A DNA stretch of 64,000 nucleotides from Myrica gale (Eukaryota > Streptophyta > Magnoliopsida > Fagales > Myricaceae). The notes under the pieces were generated by a model, which searched no databases, was not told where the DNA came from, and worked only from the letters and a program-made list of their open reading frames with translations. The DNA is taken from assembly GCA_963930655.1 (NCBI GenBank), contig OZ005600.1, positions 871,501 through 935,500 on the forward strand, written 5' to 3'. Position numbers and translations under genes: made by a program. This document shows positions 36,762-50,261 of this stretch, piece after piece. The number at the start of each line of letters is the position of its first letter. Within the stretch, counting starts at the first letter, position 1.

Positions 36762-38841
36762 TCAGCTATAGAAGCAAAACCGGTACCTGGTCTCTCGATG
36801 AAAGACGGTGCACTTAGAAGCACCTTTTTCACCTGGCCCATCTGGGGTAAGAGGACAAGCAAAACAAAGAAGGTCTAGAAAGAATGTCTCCTCGTAATCA
36901 CAGTCCTTGAGGCAGCGCCCACACTCAATGCAACGTGATATGCAGCGTCTGCAAGCCCTGCACAACTGAGCAGACTGATGTTTCCCCTGGCAACTCTCTG
37001 CCGGACAATCATAAACCAGGCTCAACTCCTGGCACTTGGGACAGACCTCAATGTCGATGGCACGATCATCATCGCTAGAGACACACAACTTCCTCCCAGT
37101 GTAAATCAGAGGTTTGTGGGCACTCATCTGCAGACAGTTATCTGCATTCAGCAAAAACCGCAATTCTTTGAACTGCTTGTCCGTTATACGACAGACGCCA
37201 GCAATTCTTAATTGCTTTATTCCAGGCAAGGCGACGGAATTGAAGGCCCTTAAGTTATTCAATATGCCTTCAGCACTAAGTTTGATGCATCCTGGCACAC
37301 TAAGCTGCAGGAAAGAAGCGCAAGTTTGTAAGTTTATTCAGTTAAAAACAAAAGCCCTACAAAAGTGAGCCATTGGCAAATTAACTTGAAGTACAGGATA
37401 CACGTAATGAACAAAAAGGAAAAGAAAAAGGAAACAGTCGTACCACGCAGAGGTTTTTGGTTCTGCCAACTTCAAATTTCGATTAAACCACTAAAAGAGA
37501 ATAGATATCCATATGATTTGGGTGCAGCGTCAGTGGCAAAAATATGACAATGTTTTGGCTACATAGTAGTTAATAATAGAATAAGATTAGCAAATGAAAT
37601 ATGAAGATCTCTATGTTTTGCGCATGTATTTTTTACTCAGAACCACAACCACAATAAATCTTCCCAGAGCTATCTGAAATGCCCTATGGTTTGATTGACA
37701 TTCAAAAGAGGATAGTTTTGTATTCAGTCTTTCACAAGCATGATACTTGATGAAGAGTCGTGTATTTTTTGTTCCCCGTACAAAGAATACTCAGAATGGA
37801 AGAACAGGCAGAAGTAGCTATTGTAACAAAAAATGAAAATAGTTTCAAGGCTTATCTTATATACGTTGACAACCCAACAATTCATTAGGTATTATCACAG
37901 GAAGAAAAAGCATCCATAATCACTAAAAGTTTCAACGACGATACAGAGACTATTTGGAACTACGTATATAAACAACAAACTTTCGCGGTTAGCATAAAAC
38001 ATATCTGTTCCAGGATAGTGATTGTACAACGTGTACGGACCTTTGTCAGCCTCGGACTGGTCTCAAGCACGCGCTTCAAGCCACCATCTGTGATTCTTAC
38101 GCCGTCCACCAGATTCAAGCACTGAAGAGTACCTTGTGCTCTATTAGCCAACTTTAGAAGAGCATCATCAGTGATCTTTATGCTCAACGGCTGGTCGATG
38201 TGAATACTCCTCCAAAGAAGAGAATCACTTCTAACCGCATCACGCAAAGATTTGCAAACCATTTCTACACTGAGAAGGTCCTGCACCCCCAGATAGCCCA
38301 GAGCGAAAAATAGGGCATCATGAGGTGCACCTCCTTCACCATCAAAACAAGTTTCCCCACAATCTCTCGACTTCTGAGGTCCTTTGCTAACAACCCAATT
38401 GCCTAAAAGGCCAAAACTCATATAACCCTCCGCATTAAACAATCCATTATCAACCCCACATCTGTCAAACCCATCACGTGGAATTGAAAATCCATCAATT
38501 TTTGTGTTACGTAATTCCGGTTCAAACTTGGAACCATTTCAAACCCAATTTAGCCCTGGAAATTGTCCACCATGATCAGCGAACTCTTTTTCAGCTTCAT
38601 CAACCCAAAAACTTGAATCAGATTCCTCACCCAAGTCCTGAAACCAACGCGTAATCGTAATCTTAGAACTTATATCCATTCCAAACGGATCAATGGGCAA
38701 TTGATCGACAATATCATCAGCGAACAACGGCTCAACGTAGCCTTCCAATTCAGCCTCGTCCATTTCCTCCCAATCAGAGCCCTCCAACCCATAGTTCAAA
38801 CCATAGAAACTCCAAGAATCACACGAATCTTCACAATTCAT
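36762..38841 (-). pseudogene. SKIP14: SKIP14-like F-box gene with an in-frame TGA at codon 101
   Basis: Two coding exons, 38041-38841 and 36762-37304, give a 447-residue frame with one internal stop. The first part is acidic (MNCEDSCDSWSFYGLNYGLE). An F-box follows (HDALFFALGYLGVQDLLSVE then VCKSLRDAV and LLWRSIHID), then short leucine-rich repeats (ITDDALLKLANRAQGTLQCL, ITDGGLKRVLETSP, LSVPGCIKLSAEGI) and a Cys-rich C-terminus (CPKCQELSLVYDCPAESCQG, CRRCISRCIECGRCLKDC). This matches SKP1-interacting partner 14, a substrate adaptor of SCF ubiquitin ligases. The stop TGA at 38539-38541 falls in FPGLNWV*NGSKFEPE, and reading continues in the same frame on both sides. Homologues, as I recall, have Trp at the equivalent place. 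One G-to-A change would explain it. A restart further down (Met at 38440-38442) would keep the F-box. Confidence 0.82.
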
Positions 38842-41041
38842 ATCCGAGTGTTCGTCAAAGAAACCGAGAGGCGTTCTTTATTCTCAGAGCACCCATGCAA
38901 AGAGAACTCTACAGGGTTCAAACAACCCGATTTCGTATACCCGAAAAGCTTTTCGTTTTCAAAAGATAAATAAACCAAGACCCTATTAGAATAAAAAATT
39001 TGATTCCGGTGGCAAATAAAAACCAAAAGCACCGAAAATCAAATATATATACACCAAAGCCGAGTCTCGTTCCGATCGAAGAATTGAGATATGAAGAAGG
39101 AGAAAGATGTTAATATGAGAGGATGAGGGAGAGAGAGGGAGAGTAGGCGGGTGAGAGCATCACCAGTGGGAATGTGGGATCTAGGATTTCGCTTTTCGGA
39201 GATTAAACTGTTGTTGAGATTTTTCCCTCTCAATCAGAGGGAAAAATCTTAACTGAAAAGTAGAGTTCCACTGAAATACTTAGAAATCAGGTAATTTATA
39301 AGTTTTTAACGAGGTAAAAATGACCCTTGAGTGTCAATTTTTTTTTAGTCCCAAAATTTAGCCCTTAAAATTTTCAGCTAATTAAAAAAATTAGAAGATA
39401 ATCTATCTATTTCATCATATTTTCTATTTTCCTTTTTTTACCGACTCACTTAAATTATTTTTACTTTTTACTTTTTCATTCACTCATATATTCAAAATTT
39501 TAACACTTAAACACTAATGTACCCCAATATTTTCACCAACTGTCATAAGTTATTTTCACTTCATCTTTAAATTTGTAACTTTAAATCATAGTCGCCTACA
39601 TACATGGCTTTGCACAGCTTTTCGTTGCACATAATCTTTATCCCCAAGTAACACCTTTGATACATCTAGCTAAAAAAGAAGAAGAGAAACGTCATTTTGA
39701 ACTCTTCAACTATGTGTTTTACACTTCCCACTTAAATCTATTATTTCCTTTTCACATTGAAGCCACCAACAATTAATTTCAAATGTTTAGCACCTTTGTT
39801 AAAATTTGTAGTTAATTTGGACGAAAAATAATTTTTAGTGTACAAAATGATATTTTTGTCTCAATTTTTTTTTCAGTGAGAATTTTATGAGGGTAAAATT
39901 CTATTTTTTAGTCAAAAAAAAGTTATCGTTCAAATTATAATGCAAAGTGTCTGAGAATCAATAGTTAGTAGGTTCAATGTGATAAAAATAATAAATTAAT
40001 GTGGAAAGTGTCAAGATGAAGGTACAAATTGTATTTAACCCAAAAAAAAATATTATTCTCTAAATTAGATGACATGTGAACTATATTTAAAACGACATCT
40101 AAGTACATTTCTATATTTGGAACCTCGTATGGTATTTTATTAAAGCACAAAAAATCTACAATTACAGAAATAGAAAAAAATATATTATTTTTTATTTTCT
40201 ATGTAGGAGAGGTATTTTCTATCTGCAAAATACTTTAATTCCTGAAAGTTCGGGTAAGCATTACATGCAGCTATTAAACAACACTCGAGTGATAATTAAA
40301 GGAGGAGAATGGAATACCGAATAGGCATATATACGAATTTTAGAATGGGACAAGCATACGAAGAAACCAAAGGCAGAAGATTGGTAGAAAAGTCAGCTGT
40401 CTCTAGTCTGAAAGGTTCAAGTTGGGCCGACACAAGGGTTGACGACACATCAGAACAAAAGATATTTTTTCTTTACCTTGGAATCAAAGGAGTCCAGAAA
40501 TCAGAGAAGACCAAGACCTCAAAACTTTGTATGGTTTTTGTTCCGTTGGCTTCTCCATGAAGGGAAGCATCGAAACTTCTCTGCGCCAATTGGTTTGCCA
40601 ATCCATCAAAAGCTGCAGGATTATATCAATAATTACTGTGAGCCCAACCGTGAAACAGTGCAGTCCAATTTCTTGAATTGGTTCGAAATAGGTTGTATGT
40701 TCCAGATCTTTTGAACTCCCACGAGTAAACATGAAGAACAGAGATTAAAAAGTGGAAAAATGGGTTGCTGAATCCAACTATTTTCTTTCTGAAGGGTAGG
40801 CCGCGCCTGAAATCAGCAATTTATTACAGTGGTCATATTGCATCGTGCAGCTTATGCAATGCTGAAGAGTTTCTAAGACATTGCCAAAAAAGGAAGAAGA
40901 GCATCTCTAATACACACATTACAGGATTATTGTTCCAATCAGAAAGCTTATCAAGCTTAATGAAAAAAGCCACCGTTCATTAGAGACTGTAGGAGGGGAG
41001 GCAACGGAATAGGTACACCATAAAAGCAGGTATGCTGCGTT
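38842..41041. other. Spacer between the F-box gene and G6PDH
   Basis: Contains the F-box gene leader and promoter (38842-39240), an AT-rich stretch with a fold-back element at about 39695-40042, and the 3' flank of G6PDH. No gene was recognised. Confidence 0.65.
39695..40042. mobile_element. Fold-back element, AT-rich
   Basis: Left arm begins near TTTTGAACTCTTCAACTATG and contains TTACACTTCCCACTTAAATC and TTTTCACATTGAAGCCACCA. Read in reverse complement, the right arm gives GACACTTTCCACATTAATTT and TATCACATTGAACCTACTA. The arms are roughly 100 bases and diverged, with no coding potential. Confidence 0.65.
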
Positions 41042-44000
41042 CTACAAGGTGGGAGGGATCCATATATAACCATGTGTTTGGACGTAACCGGCTTTTGCTA
41101 GCAGCTCATCTGCTTCGGCAGGACCTCGGCTGCCGGGTTTGTATGGAAGTGTCTTCATTCCTCCATCATCAATTGCGTGCAGAAGAGGTGTGAAGATCTC
41201 CCAGGCCGCCTGATAGTTGACAAAACTGTTACATTGGGAATTGACATTGCCGTGGTGAAATACATTACTTACGGTAAATGCCATACCTTCAACTCGTCTC
41301 TGCGAACAAAATGCTGCTGATCACCTCTTATTCTGTAAAACAAAATGCTCAAGTTCAATAATTAAGAAATCAATGGACAGCTAGAGTAATAATCGGTGGT
41401 ATCTATCCCTGCATCAATACGACGCTAGAGTTGCATAGGTAATTCAAAACAGCTGTACTGATTGCAGGAAACAAAACCCGAATTATCGGAGACACTCAAG
41501 AGTATTGGAAGAAAAGGATCATACGTGTCAAGAATTAGACGTTCATAGGCCTCTGGGATTGCCACCCCTTGATAACGTTGCCCATATGACAAGTCTAATT
41601 CACTTTGGACGGTTGACATCTCCAGTCCAGGCTGCTTGACCTGCAGGAAAGACATTGAGCAAAATAATTAATAACTAAATGATGTGTAGCAACTCTTAAA
41701 ATATGCTACAGTTTGATGATACTGAGGTTATTGAGATCCAGGGCTCATGTAATAGCTTTGAGTGCACGATTCATATATGAAGCTAGTTGGTATCTCCAAT
41801 TTGGCATACTTGAATGATAAAAGGTAACCAATTATGAATTGCATAAGGTTGAGAAAAGGAGCTGTCTCCAGTTTCAGTTAGGCGAAAAATAGGCAGTACC
41901 AGCTCAAGCATTCTTTGAAATGTTGTTATCAGAACCACTAACATACCGTAAGCTTCATGTACATGGCTTCTGAAGGTTGAAGGCGTATTACAAACTCATT
42001 TCTTCCCTGCTTTTTACCTAAACAAGAGACAATGTTCAGTCAAGAAGTAGATTAAAAACTTTTAAGCAACAAAATATTTTTGACAGACCATCAGGCATCA
42101 TACAAACCCAGAATCAATGTGGTGATGACACTACACAGACACTGAAAAGAAAGCCAACCAAGGAGTTAACCAAGGAGGTAAGTGGCAGGATATATGGAGT
42201 TAACAACAAATCATGTTGCAGAAACAGACAAGGGCGGTGCTTATTCCCCTAGTGTTATAATCTGCGTGGAAATCTTCCCTCGACTGAAAATCCTGATTTC
42301 CTTTTCACTTCTGACACCAAAACTTTTAAGAACAATAACATCTTAGCATTTGGTGTTATGCTTTCACTCATGCACTAGTATTATCTCAAGTACAAGATAT
42401 ATTGTTCCTCTCTGCACCCAAGTTAAAACGTAGAAAGCTGGAAGAAGATTCATAGTGGAACCAAGCAAATTCTGAAGATAAGTCACCAGAATCCTGAATG
42501 TCAGGAGCCATACATCTGAATATATCACCGGGAACATCTTTAAACTGAACTCGTATTTCTGCCTTTTTTGAACTCAATGCTTTCCCCGCCTTAAGTATAA
42601 AGGGAACACCTAAACAAGAAATTGCCTTTCACAGTGAGCAGCAGCTGAACAAATGTGCTTTAATTGAATCCAGGCATAACGTATACACATAACAAATAAA
42701 ATCATGCCTCTAGGGTATAACAGATACTCAGATGTAACGTGAGGATATCATCTCTCCCAGAACCATAAAGGAGCTTGAAAAAGAAGAACAAACAATTTGT
42801 GAAATATATCGTACCCTCCCATCTTTCATTATGTATTCTCAGAATTACAGTTGCAAAAGTTGGAGTGTTTGAGTGATGAGGAACTGTTGGATCATCCCTA
42901 TAGCCTTCATATTGTCCAAGAACAACCTCTTCATCTTTAATTGGCAGAACTGATTGAAGAACCTGAGTTCCAGATGTTAATCAGCAAGAATGTGAAGGGC
43001 ATGTCTGGAACTAAGGCATATAATAATAAACAAGGGGAAAAATTATGGGGAAAGAGTAGTCAAAATTATTAAGCATGAGTATTCCTTTTCTGAAAGAAGT
43101 CTTTCAAAACTCAAGTACTCTCTAAATCTGCAAGTATTTTTGTATATTATCATAAAGAAATTTCAGCAAGACAAACCACAGACAGGTGTGGATTTCTTCT
43201 CTTTTTTGTTTGGTTGGGGGGGGGGGGGAGGGGGGGATGCTATTTGTTTCTTACTATATGAGAGAATTTTCAGAGCCTAAGTATCAGTGAACAACAACCG
43301 CCCACATTCCCAACATTGGAGGCTGAGGATACATACCTTCACTTTCTCATCCCGGATATGCTCTGGTTTGAGAGAAACGGGCCTTTCCATGGCAACTAGG
43401 CAAAGAACCTGTAGTTGGTAGAGAAAACATGAACAAGAGAATTATGTCAAAATCTATAAACCTTATATTTTTCTGGTGATATATTGGGGGGGGGGGGGGG
43501 GGGGTTGTATCGCAGTGCATTGCAATGCAGAGACAGAGTAACAAAAGTCTCGAGTAAAGAAGATTATGATTAGAGATCTTCCTATAATTATCTTATCACA
43601 ACCACATGTCAAACATGAATGACTAGAAAGAACTCACGAGAACTACAAGTTAAGAAAATAAATGGCACTGTCACTTCCTAACTACTTCAAGCAAAATCAC
43701 TAATCTAGATTAAGAGACAATTGATCAGCAGATGAATTTACTTCATCTTGATACCAAGGTCTTACCTGCAACAGATGGTTTTGAATGATATCACGAATAA
43801 TTCTGCCAAAAATGGTAAATAATTAGTTAGTCATAAATAGTATCAAATGTATTTGATGTCTTGATAAAAAGAGCAGGAAAGCCAACAACATTTAGATTCT
43901 CAAAAATAGTTTCCTACTTTGTACACAATCAGTTAGTCATATTTAATGTCAAAGTTCATTTTCAGTGTCAGCAGAAAATATAGGATGAGGTAGCACGTAA

Positions 44001-47000
44001 AAGATAACACCAATGTATAGATTCCATACAAGACATGTATTGTAGAGAGAACATATTAAAGAGGACCAAGGAAATTATTGCTCATTGAAGCTCCTTCTCC
44101 AAACAGAGACAAGCGTTTACAGAGCATACCCATATTCATCAAAATATCCACCACGACCTTCAGTCCCAAAATCTTCCCTGAACACAATCTGCCAGAGAAA
44201 TACACAAACAAAACGCATGTTTATTAATGTTTTAAATACCACAGCTACATTAGGCTAGAAATGAAAGGTAACCATTGATGGATTTTTTTTATAAGTAAGA
44301 TCAATTTATTAAAAGAAATGAAAGGTGAAAACAGTACAAAGATTGTACTGAAAACACTTAGAACATACAAGCGAAAAAGCAAATGAAATCTGGAAAATCA
44401 AGAAAACGACCCCCCCACATAGCTGTAACCCAACAAAAAAGAGAGTGCATAACAACACCCTGTAAATGAACCACCGACGATGTTGAAACCTCAAAACATC
44501 GACTATTACGTTCCCTCCAAAGACACCACCAAACCGAAGATGGAACCATCTTCCAAATTGCCATAGCCAAAGGATCCTTAAACACCCTTTCCGACATTAC
44601 CCAATGAAGATTCGTTATACGAAAAACATACGTCCAAAGTGCCCTTGCCATAGAACAATGCAATAAAACATGGTCGACGGACTCATTATCCCTCTTACAT
44701 AAGTAGTACCAATCAGTAGCATAAACGCCTCTCCTCCAAAGATTATCTATAGTCAAATTCCTAGCATGCGTTGCCTCCCACCCAAAGAACGAAACTCTCA
44801 TAGGTACCTTAGGCTGCGTTCACTTACAAAATTTTACCAAAAATATTTCTCACTCCTAATAAAATAATCCAATATAATCTCTCTCTCTCCCATAAAAAAA
44901 TATAAAAAATTACAAAAAATATAAAAAATTACCTCTCTCTTCACCTTTTCACTAAACCCAATACCGACACATATTCCCATACCAAAAATATTACAACACA
45001 AACACAACCTTAGTCCACCAAACCCCACACCAAGGGAACAACTGTGACGTACCACCAGAAATAGAGGAATAAAATGCTTTAACAGTGAAAGGTAACCATT
45101 GATTGGTGGACACTGAAATATAGCACGAATGCAGAGTGGCCTTTCATTCATCACTAGTAATGTGCTTTTACAGCCTCGCCTCAGGCGAGTAACTTCAGTG
45201 AGTAACTTTCAAACATTGATTGGTGAAAGAAGGATTCTCACCTGTACATTTTCAATGTTGTCACGATTCCACAGGGGCAAGAATAAGCGATTTGCAAACC
45301 GAAGAACCAACTGCATATTTTTAATGTAAGAAGAGAAATAATCAGTTGTGGAACCAAATAAACGACAACTAAGAGCTATATATACATTTATTACCAAGTT
45401 CTGCACTAATTCTTTTCCCAAATAGTGATCAATACGGTAAATTTGTGGTTCATCAAACAACTCTCCAATCTGGGTGCTCAGTTGCTCTGCAGATTCCAAA
45501 TCTTTGCCAAAAGGCTTTTCAACAACAATCCTTGTCCATCCACCAAGATCAGCTGGAAATGATCAGATTAAATCATTCAGAAAGGTCTGTATCCAGTATT
45601 CTATACATACATCTCCATCAGGAGATGAAACAACAGCATGCCTGATTTTATCAACTTTATCTTAAGAGGACAACATTTTCTATTCATGTAAATAAATATG
45701 CATACAAAATACCAACAAAGACAGAAGTCTGAAAATTATATTCTTTTGTACTTGCCCATCATTATATTCCACACTTCTCCCTTACCCTCAGAGCAACAAT
45801 AGAAGAAAGAAATGCTACTTGTAATAAGAACGAGTTTCCTGGGATTGCACTTAATGAAAGGATGCCGACTTTCATGAGAACAGTGTGATCATGAAAAAAG
45901 AACGACAAGAAAAGGAACAACACTAAAACTATACTAGAGAAAAGGCACTAAAGAAAAACAGAAGTCCAGAGTGAAGTTTGTACAGAACCTAAGACTACAC
46001 CACAGCAGACCTATATCAGATAGTGACTGTATATAAGAAGCCAAGATAAGTCTCTATGTCTATCCGACATACTAAGTTGTGAATTGTTTCCTAGCAACAA
46101 CATGCAATATCCTCGTACAACAATGTGAATGGAACATACTTTCTAAACATGGACGACCAAACTAGAGTAGCCGCAGTTTATTAATAGTTCCAGCCAAAAA
46201 GCCAAATGTGAGATAGAAAAACTGACATTTATTTATGCAATAGTGACTGATCATCCTGCAGACAGATGGATAAACTGACGGAGGAAGTGCAAGGTAGAAG
46301 AGTCTCCGAGATGATCCCTCTGCACTATTTCTCAAGATTTCATGCTCCGAAATTTCATTATCCAGCACCCGAAAGCCCTCCTCCGAATCATAAGAACCAC
46401 TTACATATTTAACCTTCACATATACATCAAGCAATTACATGTTACTTGTGGTAACACCGGAGAAATGATTCCAAAAATGATCCAGGATATGACTATGCTA
46501 ACCAGTTGCAGGAAATTAGTTACAGTCTCCGAGCGCTCTGATGAAGCATTTTTGTCGTTAATAAGAAACCTGCAGTTATCTGTTGCATCTCAATACATCC
46601 TTACATTTGCTTTTATTATAAACAATTACAAACATTTGAAGAAACAGTCCTGCTGAGTGAAAACCACAATAATAGTATTGTTGAAAGATAATGTGCAAAA
46701 TACCTGAGCAGAGATAAGATACGAATCAAAGAAACAAAATTCAAAAAGAAAAACGAAAGTGAGCAAACAGGACAAAATATGGATGGCAACAGCAAACTTT
46801 AATTTTTCCTGAATATTAAGAGACAGGCAACTGAAAAGGGTCTCACCCACGTATGCGGTTTCTTAGGTCCTCATCAGAAATCTTGGTCCTTGCATAGCCA
46901 AAAATGTGAACTTCATCAGGGTTTAGGAATCCCTGGGAGCAAACCAACGTGTTTCAAAGTGAGTATAATAGTTCACAGAGCCTAAGAACAACCAGAAACT

Positions 47001-47439
47001 CTAATTCCTAGTTAGCCTAAAAAACAGAGGATCAGGTTCTCATTTTCCTTTTAGACGCAAGGACATTTTCTTAAGACATTCTGACCAAATGAGAAGACTG
47101 GAAATTGGTCTAAACACACCGTTTCAAGACCAATGACAGCAATATTTTGCACAAAAAGAGAGTTAGAATTGAACTCTTTCTTAATCCAACGACAGATATA
47201 CCAACACCGTTACATGTAATCCATGAAGAAATTACAGAGAAAGCTACATATGGGTCCAACCAAACCTGCCGAAACAGGTTGAACAGTGCTGGAAAAGTCT
47301 TCTTCTTAGCAAGATCGCCAGAAGCACCAAGCACAACAATGGAGAGACACCCACTTTCGGGCACATTGTCAATGTCTCTGGCGAAGGAGTCGCTTCTCAA
47401 AGTATCTCTTCTCTCAAGGTGCCATGATACAGACTCCAT
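41042..47439 (-). CDS. G6PD: Glucose-6-phosphate 1-dehydrogenase, cytosolic isoform
   Basis: Oxidises glucose-6-phosphate with NADP+, the first step of the oxidative pentose phosphate pathway. Fifteen exons on the minus strand: 47266-47439, 46847-46932, 46503-46569, 46227-46413, 45395-45552, 45242-45310, 44130-44188, 43766-43802, 43337-43408, 42815-42962, 42514-42609, 41947-42017, 41525-41640, 41287-41332, 41042-41209. They total 1554 bases, or 517 residues, the usual cytosolic length. Visible motifs: NADP site [29 protein letters not shown], catalytic [33 protein letters not shown], and a final [11 protein letters not shown]. There is no transit peptide, so the isoform is cytosolic (G6PD5/G6PD6 type). 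A leader intron at 47450-48171 is indicated by a donor and an acceptor flanking AAGATGGAG. The intron between exons 6 and 7 carries a LINE insertion. Confidence 0.96.
43486..43504. repeat. Poly-G run of 19 bases in a G6PDH intron
   Basis: Nineteen G in a row on the plus strand, in the intron between exons 8 and 9. Another G-rich run lies at about 43217-43237 in the next intron. Such tracts can stall polymerases and are prone to length errors. Confidence 0.85.
44280..45085 (-). mobile_element. 5'-truncated LINE inserted in a G6PDH intron
   Basis: An 806-base insert is flanked by the identical 18-base duplication TGAAAGGTAACCATTGAT at 44262-44279 and 45086-45103. On the minus strand it ends in a poly-A-like tail (T run at 44283-44290). 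It contains a fragment of the zinc-binding reverse-transcriptase domain (zf-RVT) at 44358-44801, including [35 protein letters not shown] and [19 protein letters not shown]. The upstream reverse transcriptase and endonuclease are missing, so the copy is dead on arrival. It has the same orientation as the host gene. Confidence 0.9.
44815..45035 (-). repeat. Dispersed AT-rich element, copy 2, within the LINE insert
   Basis: Read on the minus strand it carries the same core as copies at 24845-25075 and 56665-56830, including GTGAAAAGGTGAAGAGAGAG followed by a T-rich stretch. It lies at the 5' end of the LINE insert, inside the 18-base duplication. Confidence 0.5.
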
Positions 47440-47449
47440 CTTCTAAAAG

Positions 47450-48171
47450 CTGAATAAGAAACCGGGAAGCTGCCTTAGAACGTTCAGAAAAATATAAGCT
47501 GTACGCAAAGCAACTGAAAATGGATATGGGTGCAAGCGCAATCTTATTTGCCAGTTGGGATTGACCAGACTTCAGACCAACAACTTTTTGAGCTACCTCG
47601 ATCCATCAGTCTCTCAAAATACAGTGTGGTTGACCAAAAAGCTGAATCCAAATCGAAAATTCACTCAAGCAAGCAAACACAAATTGATCACCGCACCGGT
47701 TAGTTTGGTCGCTGAGAAAATAGAGAATTGCGGGGGGGAAAACTCTCTTCTTTCGAATTACCAAACTGACCGCTTTGCCAGAACATAATTCTTGAGAAAT
47801 CAAAATTTTGTCTTTCTGCTGTTTCACGATAGCCAGACAGACCGAATGGAAAAGAGAAAACTATTTACATAACCTTTTTATATTTCACTACTCTGGCAAT
47901 GGATCTCAATTTTTACCAAGACAGAAACAGATAGATCCGAACTCGGAATTTGTAATCACGGGACTGATCACATCGAAAGCATATCCGTAACAACGCGAGA
48001 TAAAAACCACGAACCGGATTGTAGAAATAAGATCGCAAAGCTAACGGAAACCGCAGCAATTCCCACAAGCTCGGAACCCCCAAGAATCACAATTGTGTAA
48101 GAACTGGAAGCTCTAAGAGAAGAAAGCAAGAGGGTGTGAATGTGTAAGGGAGCAGAAATACCTCTTGATGC
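47450..48171 (-). other. Probable 5' leader intron of G6PDH
   Basis: A GTATTT donor on the minus strand follows CGCATCAAGAG (48172 upwards), and an acceptor ending TTCAG at 47450 lies 11 bases upstream of the ATG. No coding sequence is seen inside. The untranslated first exon would lie between 48172 and about 48240. Confidence 0.6.
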
Positions 48172-48770
48172 GAAGCTTTGGAGTGGAGAACTTGAGGTTG
48201 GATTTCTGGTGGGCTTTTATTCGTTTTTAAACTGTTGGTCTTGTGCAGCAACTGCCTCTTACTTACCAGCCGCCTAGGCCGACAAATTCCCCTGTATTTC
48301 TATATACCCCCAGAGCTTTCGAATAAATCTCGTTTTCTTTTCCGGGTAAATAGATTGTCATCTTTCGCTGTAACAGATTAGCATCCACTCTTTTTCTTTT
48401 ATACTTTTTCAATTTTCTGGCAATTTTGTAACAGTCCTGGTTATAAAACATCTGGAAATTTGGAATGATTTCATATAAATTCGGAGACACTTTTACCTGA
48501 TAAGTCATTTTTTAGAATGTGAATCTTCAAATTAATTAAATAGACAATAAAAAAAGTATATAAAAATAAATTTTATAGTGTTTATCTTTCTTTTTATATA
48601 GATGATTAGTTTAATATTTTGTCTTATAGTATATGAAGCTTCATCCAATTAAGAAAATAAATGTCTCAAAAGAACGACCGAAAAATGCAAAGTTATGATT
48701 GTCGGCCTAATTTTCAAAACGAAAAGGTTTACTTTTATTACGGCCTCACTTGTCTTCTTAGAAAATTGTT

Positions 48771-49168
48771 GGGAAAATATACAATTTTCACTGACAAACT
48801 ACTATAGGTTTTACACTTTGTACCCTAAACTACCAATTTTGATACATTACATCCTCTAACTACCAATTTTTGACATTTTGCACCTTTTTAAATTTTGAAA
48901 CAAAAATGACGATAATGCCCTTGACCCATTTTGTATATAGTAAAGATATTGTTGTCAATTTATTAATTTTTCAAGGATATTATTGTCAAATTGAGGGTTT
49001 AAAGTGTTTAATATTAGTAGTTGGAGGGTGTAATGCATCAAAATTAGTAGTGTATGGTGCAAAGTGTCTAACATTGGTAGTTTGAAAGTGCAGTGTATTA
49101 AAGATGATAATTTGAGGTGCAACATGTCACTATCCCGATAGTTTGTATGTAAAAAGTGTATTTTTCCC
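48771..49168. mobile_element. Fold-back element with internal short repeats
   Basis: The left end reads GGGAAAATATACAATTTTCA and the right end, in reverse complement, GGGAAAAATACACTTTTTAC. Behind the ends, both arms carry short repeats of the type TTTGCACC...ACTACCAATTTTGAT, separated by about 35-45 bases. The right half has them as GTGTAATGCATCAAAATTAG and GTGCAGTGTATTAAAGATGA. It is non-coding. Confidence 0.75.
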
Positions 49169-50261
49169 GTGTCGCCTCTTTGCCTCACGTTACGGACCAG
49201 GTCAGTTCTCGACGCAGAAACAAATAAAGCGTCGAAGTTCCCTTTCTGAAAATCAAAACAAAAACGCATAGCGTAGAAAACTAAAAACAAAACAAAATAA
49301 TAATAATAACTCGGAAGATACGCTGAAAATGGATGGTTTCAGCAAAGAAGGAAAGTCCGAGTTTGACGGACCGACCACGCCGATAGAGACCAGTGACCCC
49401 CACCGTGGGTACTTGGTCGTACACTCTGAAGTCTGAACCAATATATTCTTAGAGCTTCTCCATCGTTCGCCACTTTGACGTCGCCGTTTTTGAAGTTTCG
49501 TGTCTGTAAAGATATTTTCATCCTTTCCTCCCATGGATTACTAGCGGCCACGGATGGGGCAATTGGGCACTGGAAAAGAAAAACTTCTACACGAAAAGGT
49601 CGAATTTCTTGGATCAGTGGGTGGGACGTCATCGATGAGGGCAGGCTATTTGCATGGCGTTAAATCTGCATAACATCGCTTATCTTAACCTACATATTTT
49701 ATCTTCATCTCAAAATGACGATTTTACCCTCACCAACAACATGTCACTTCGCTGCTTAAAAAAAAATTATGGGTAGAAGAAAGTGAGTCCGTATTCTGTC
49801 TATATTTACCCCGACCGATTGATAAGAAATGTAATCAACCAAAATATAACTATTTAATGTCACGTTCCACTGAAACGCCAAGCAGAGTTCCCAAAATTTG
49901 ACTATTCTCAGTATTTATTAGGAACGATGGTCTAAGAAATACATAAATAGTATTCTCTCATAATTGAAGCGTTTACTTCGTATTTTTAATAATAAAATTT
50001 AAATTTAAATTTAAATTTCTCTTCAAAAAATAATATCTTAAAACCCCCCATTAATTAGTCGATTAGTAGGTGGTGGCCCTCACGCGTCTCACGTGTAGTG
50101 GTTGTTTAGTCGTTAATTAAACTCGAAAATAATTGCGGTAGTTGAACACAATTTTCAGCTACAATAATGGGGTAGGTAAGAGTTGGGAAGGCATTGATGT
50201 AGCCCTCCTTACTATATAGTCTTCCTTATAGGGGCTGGGCTGCACCCTCTTGAACGAACAT

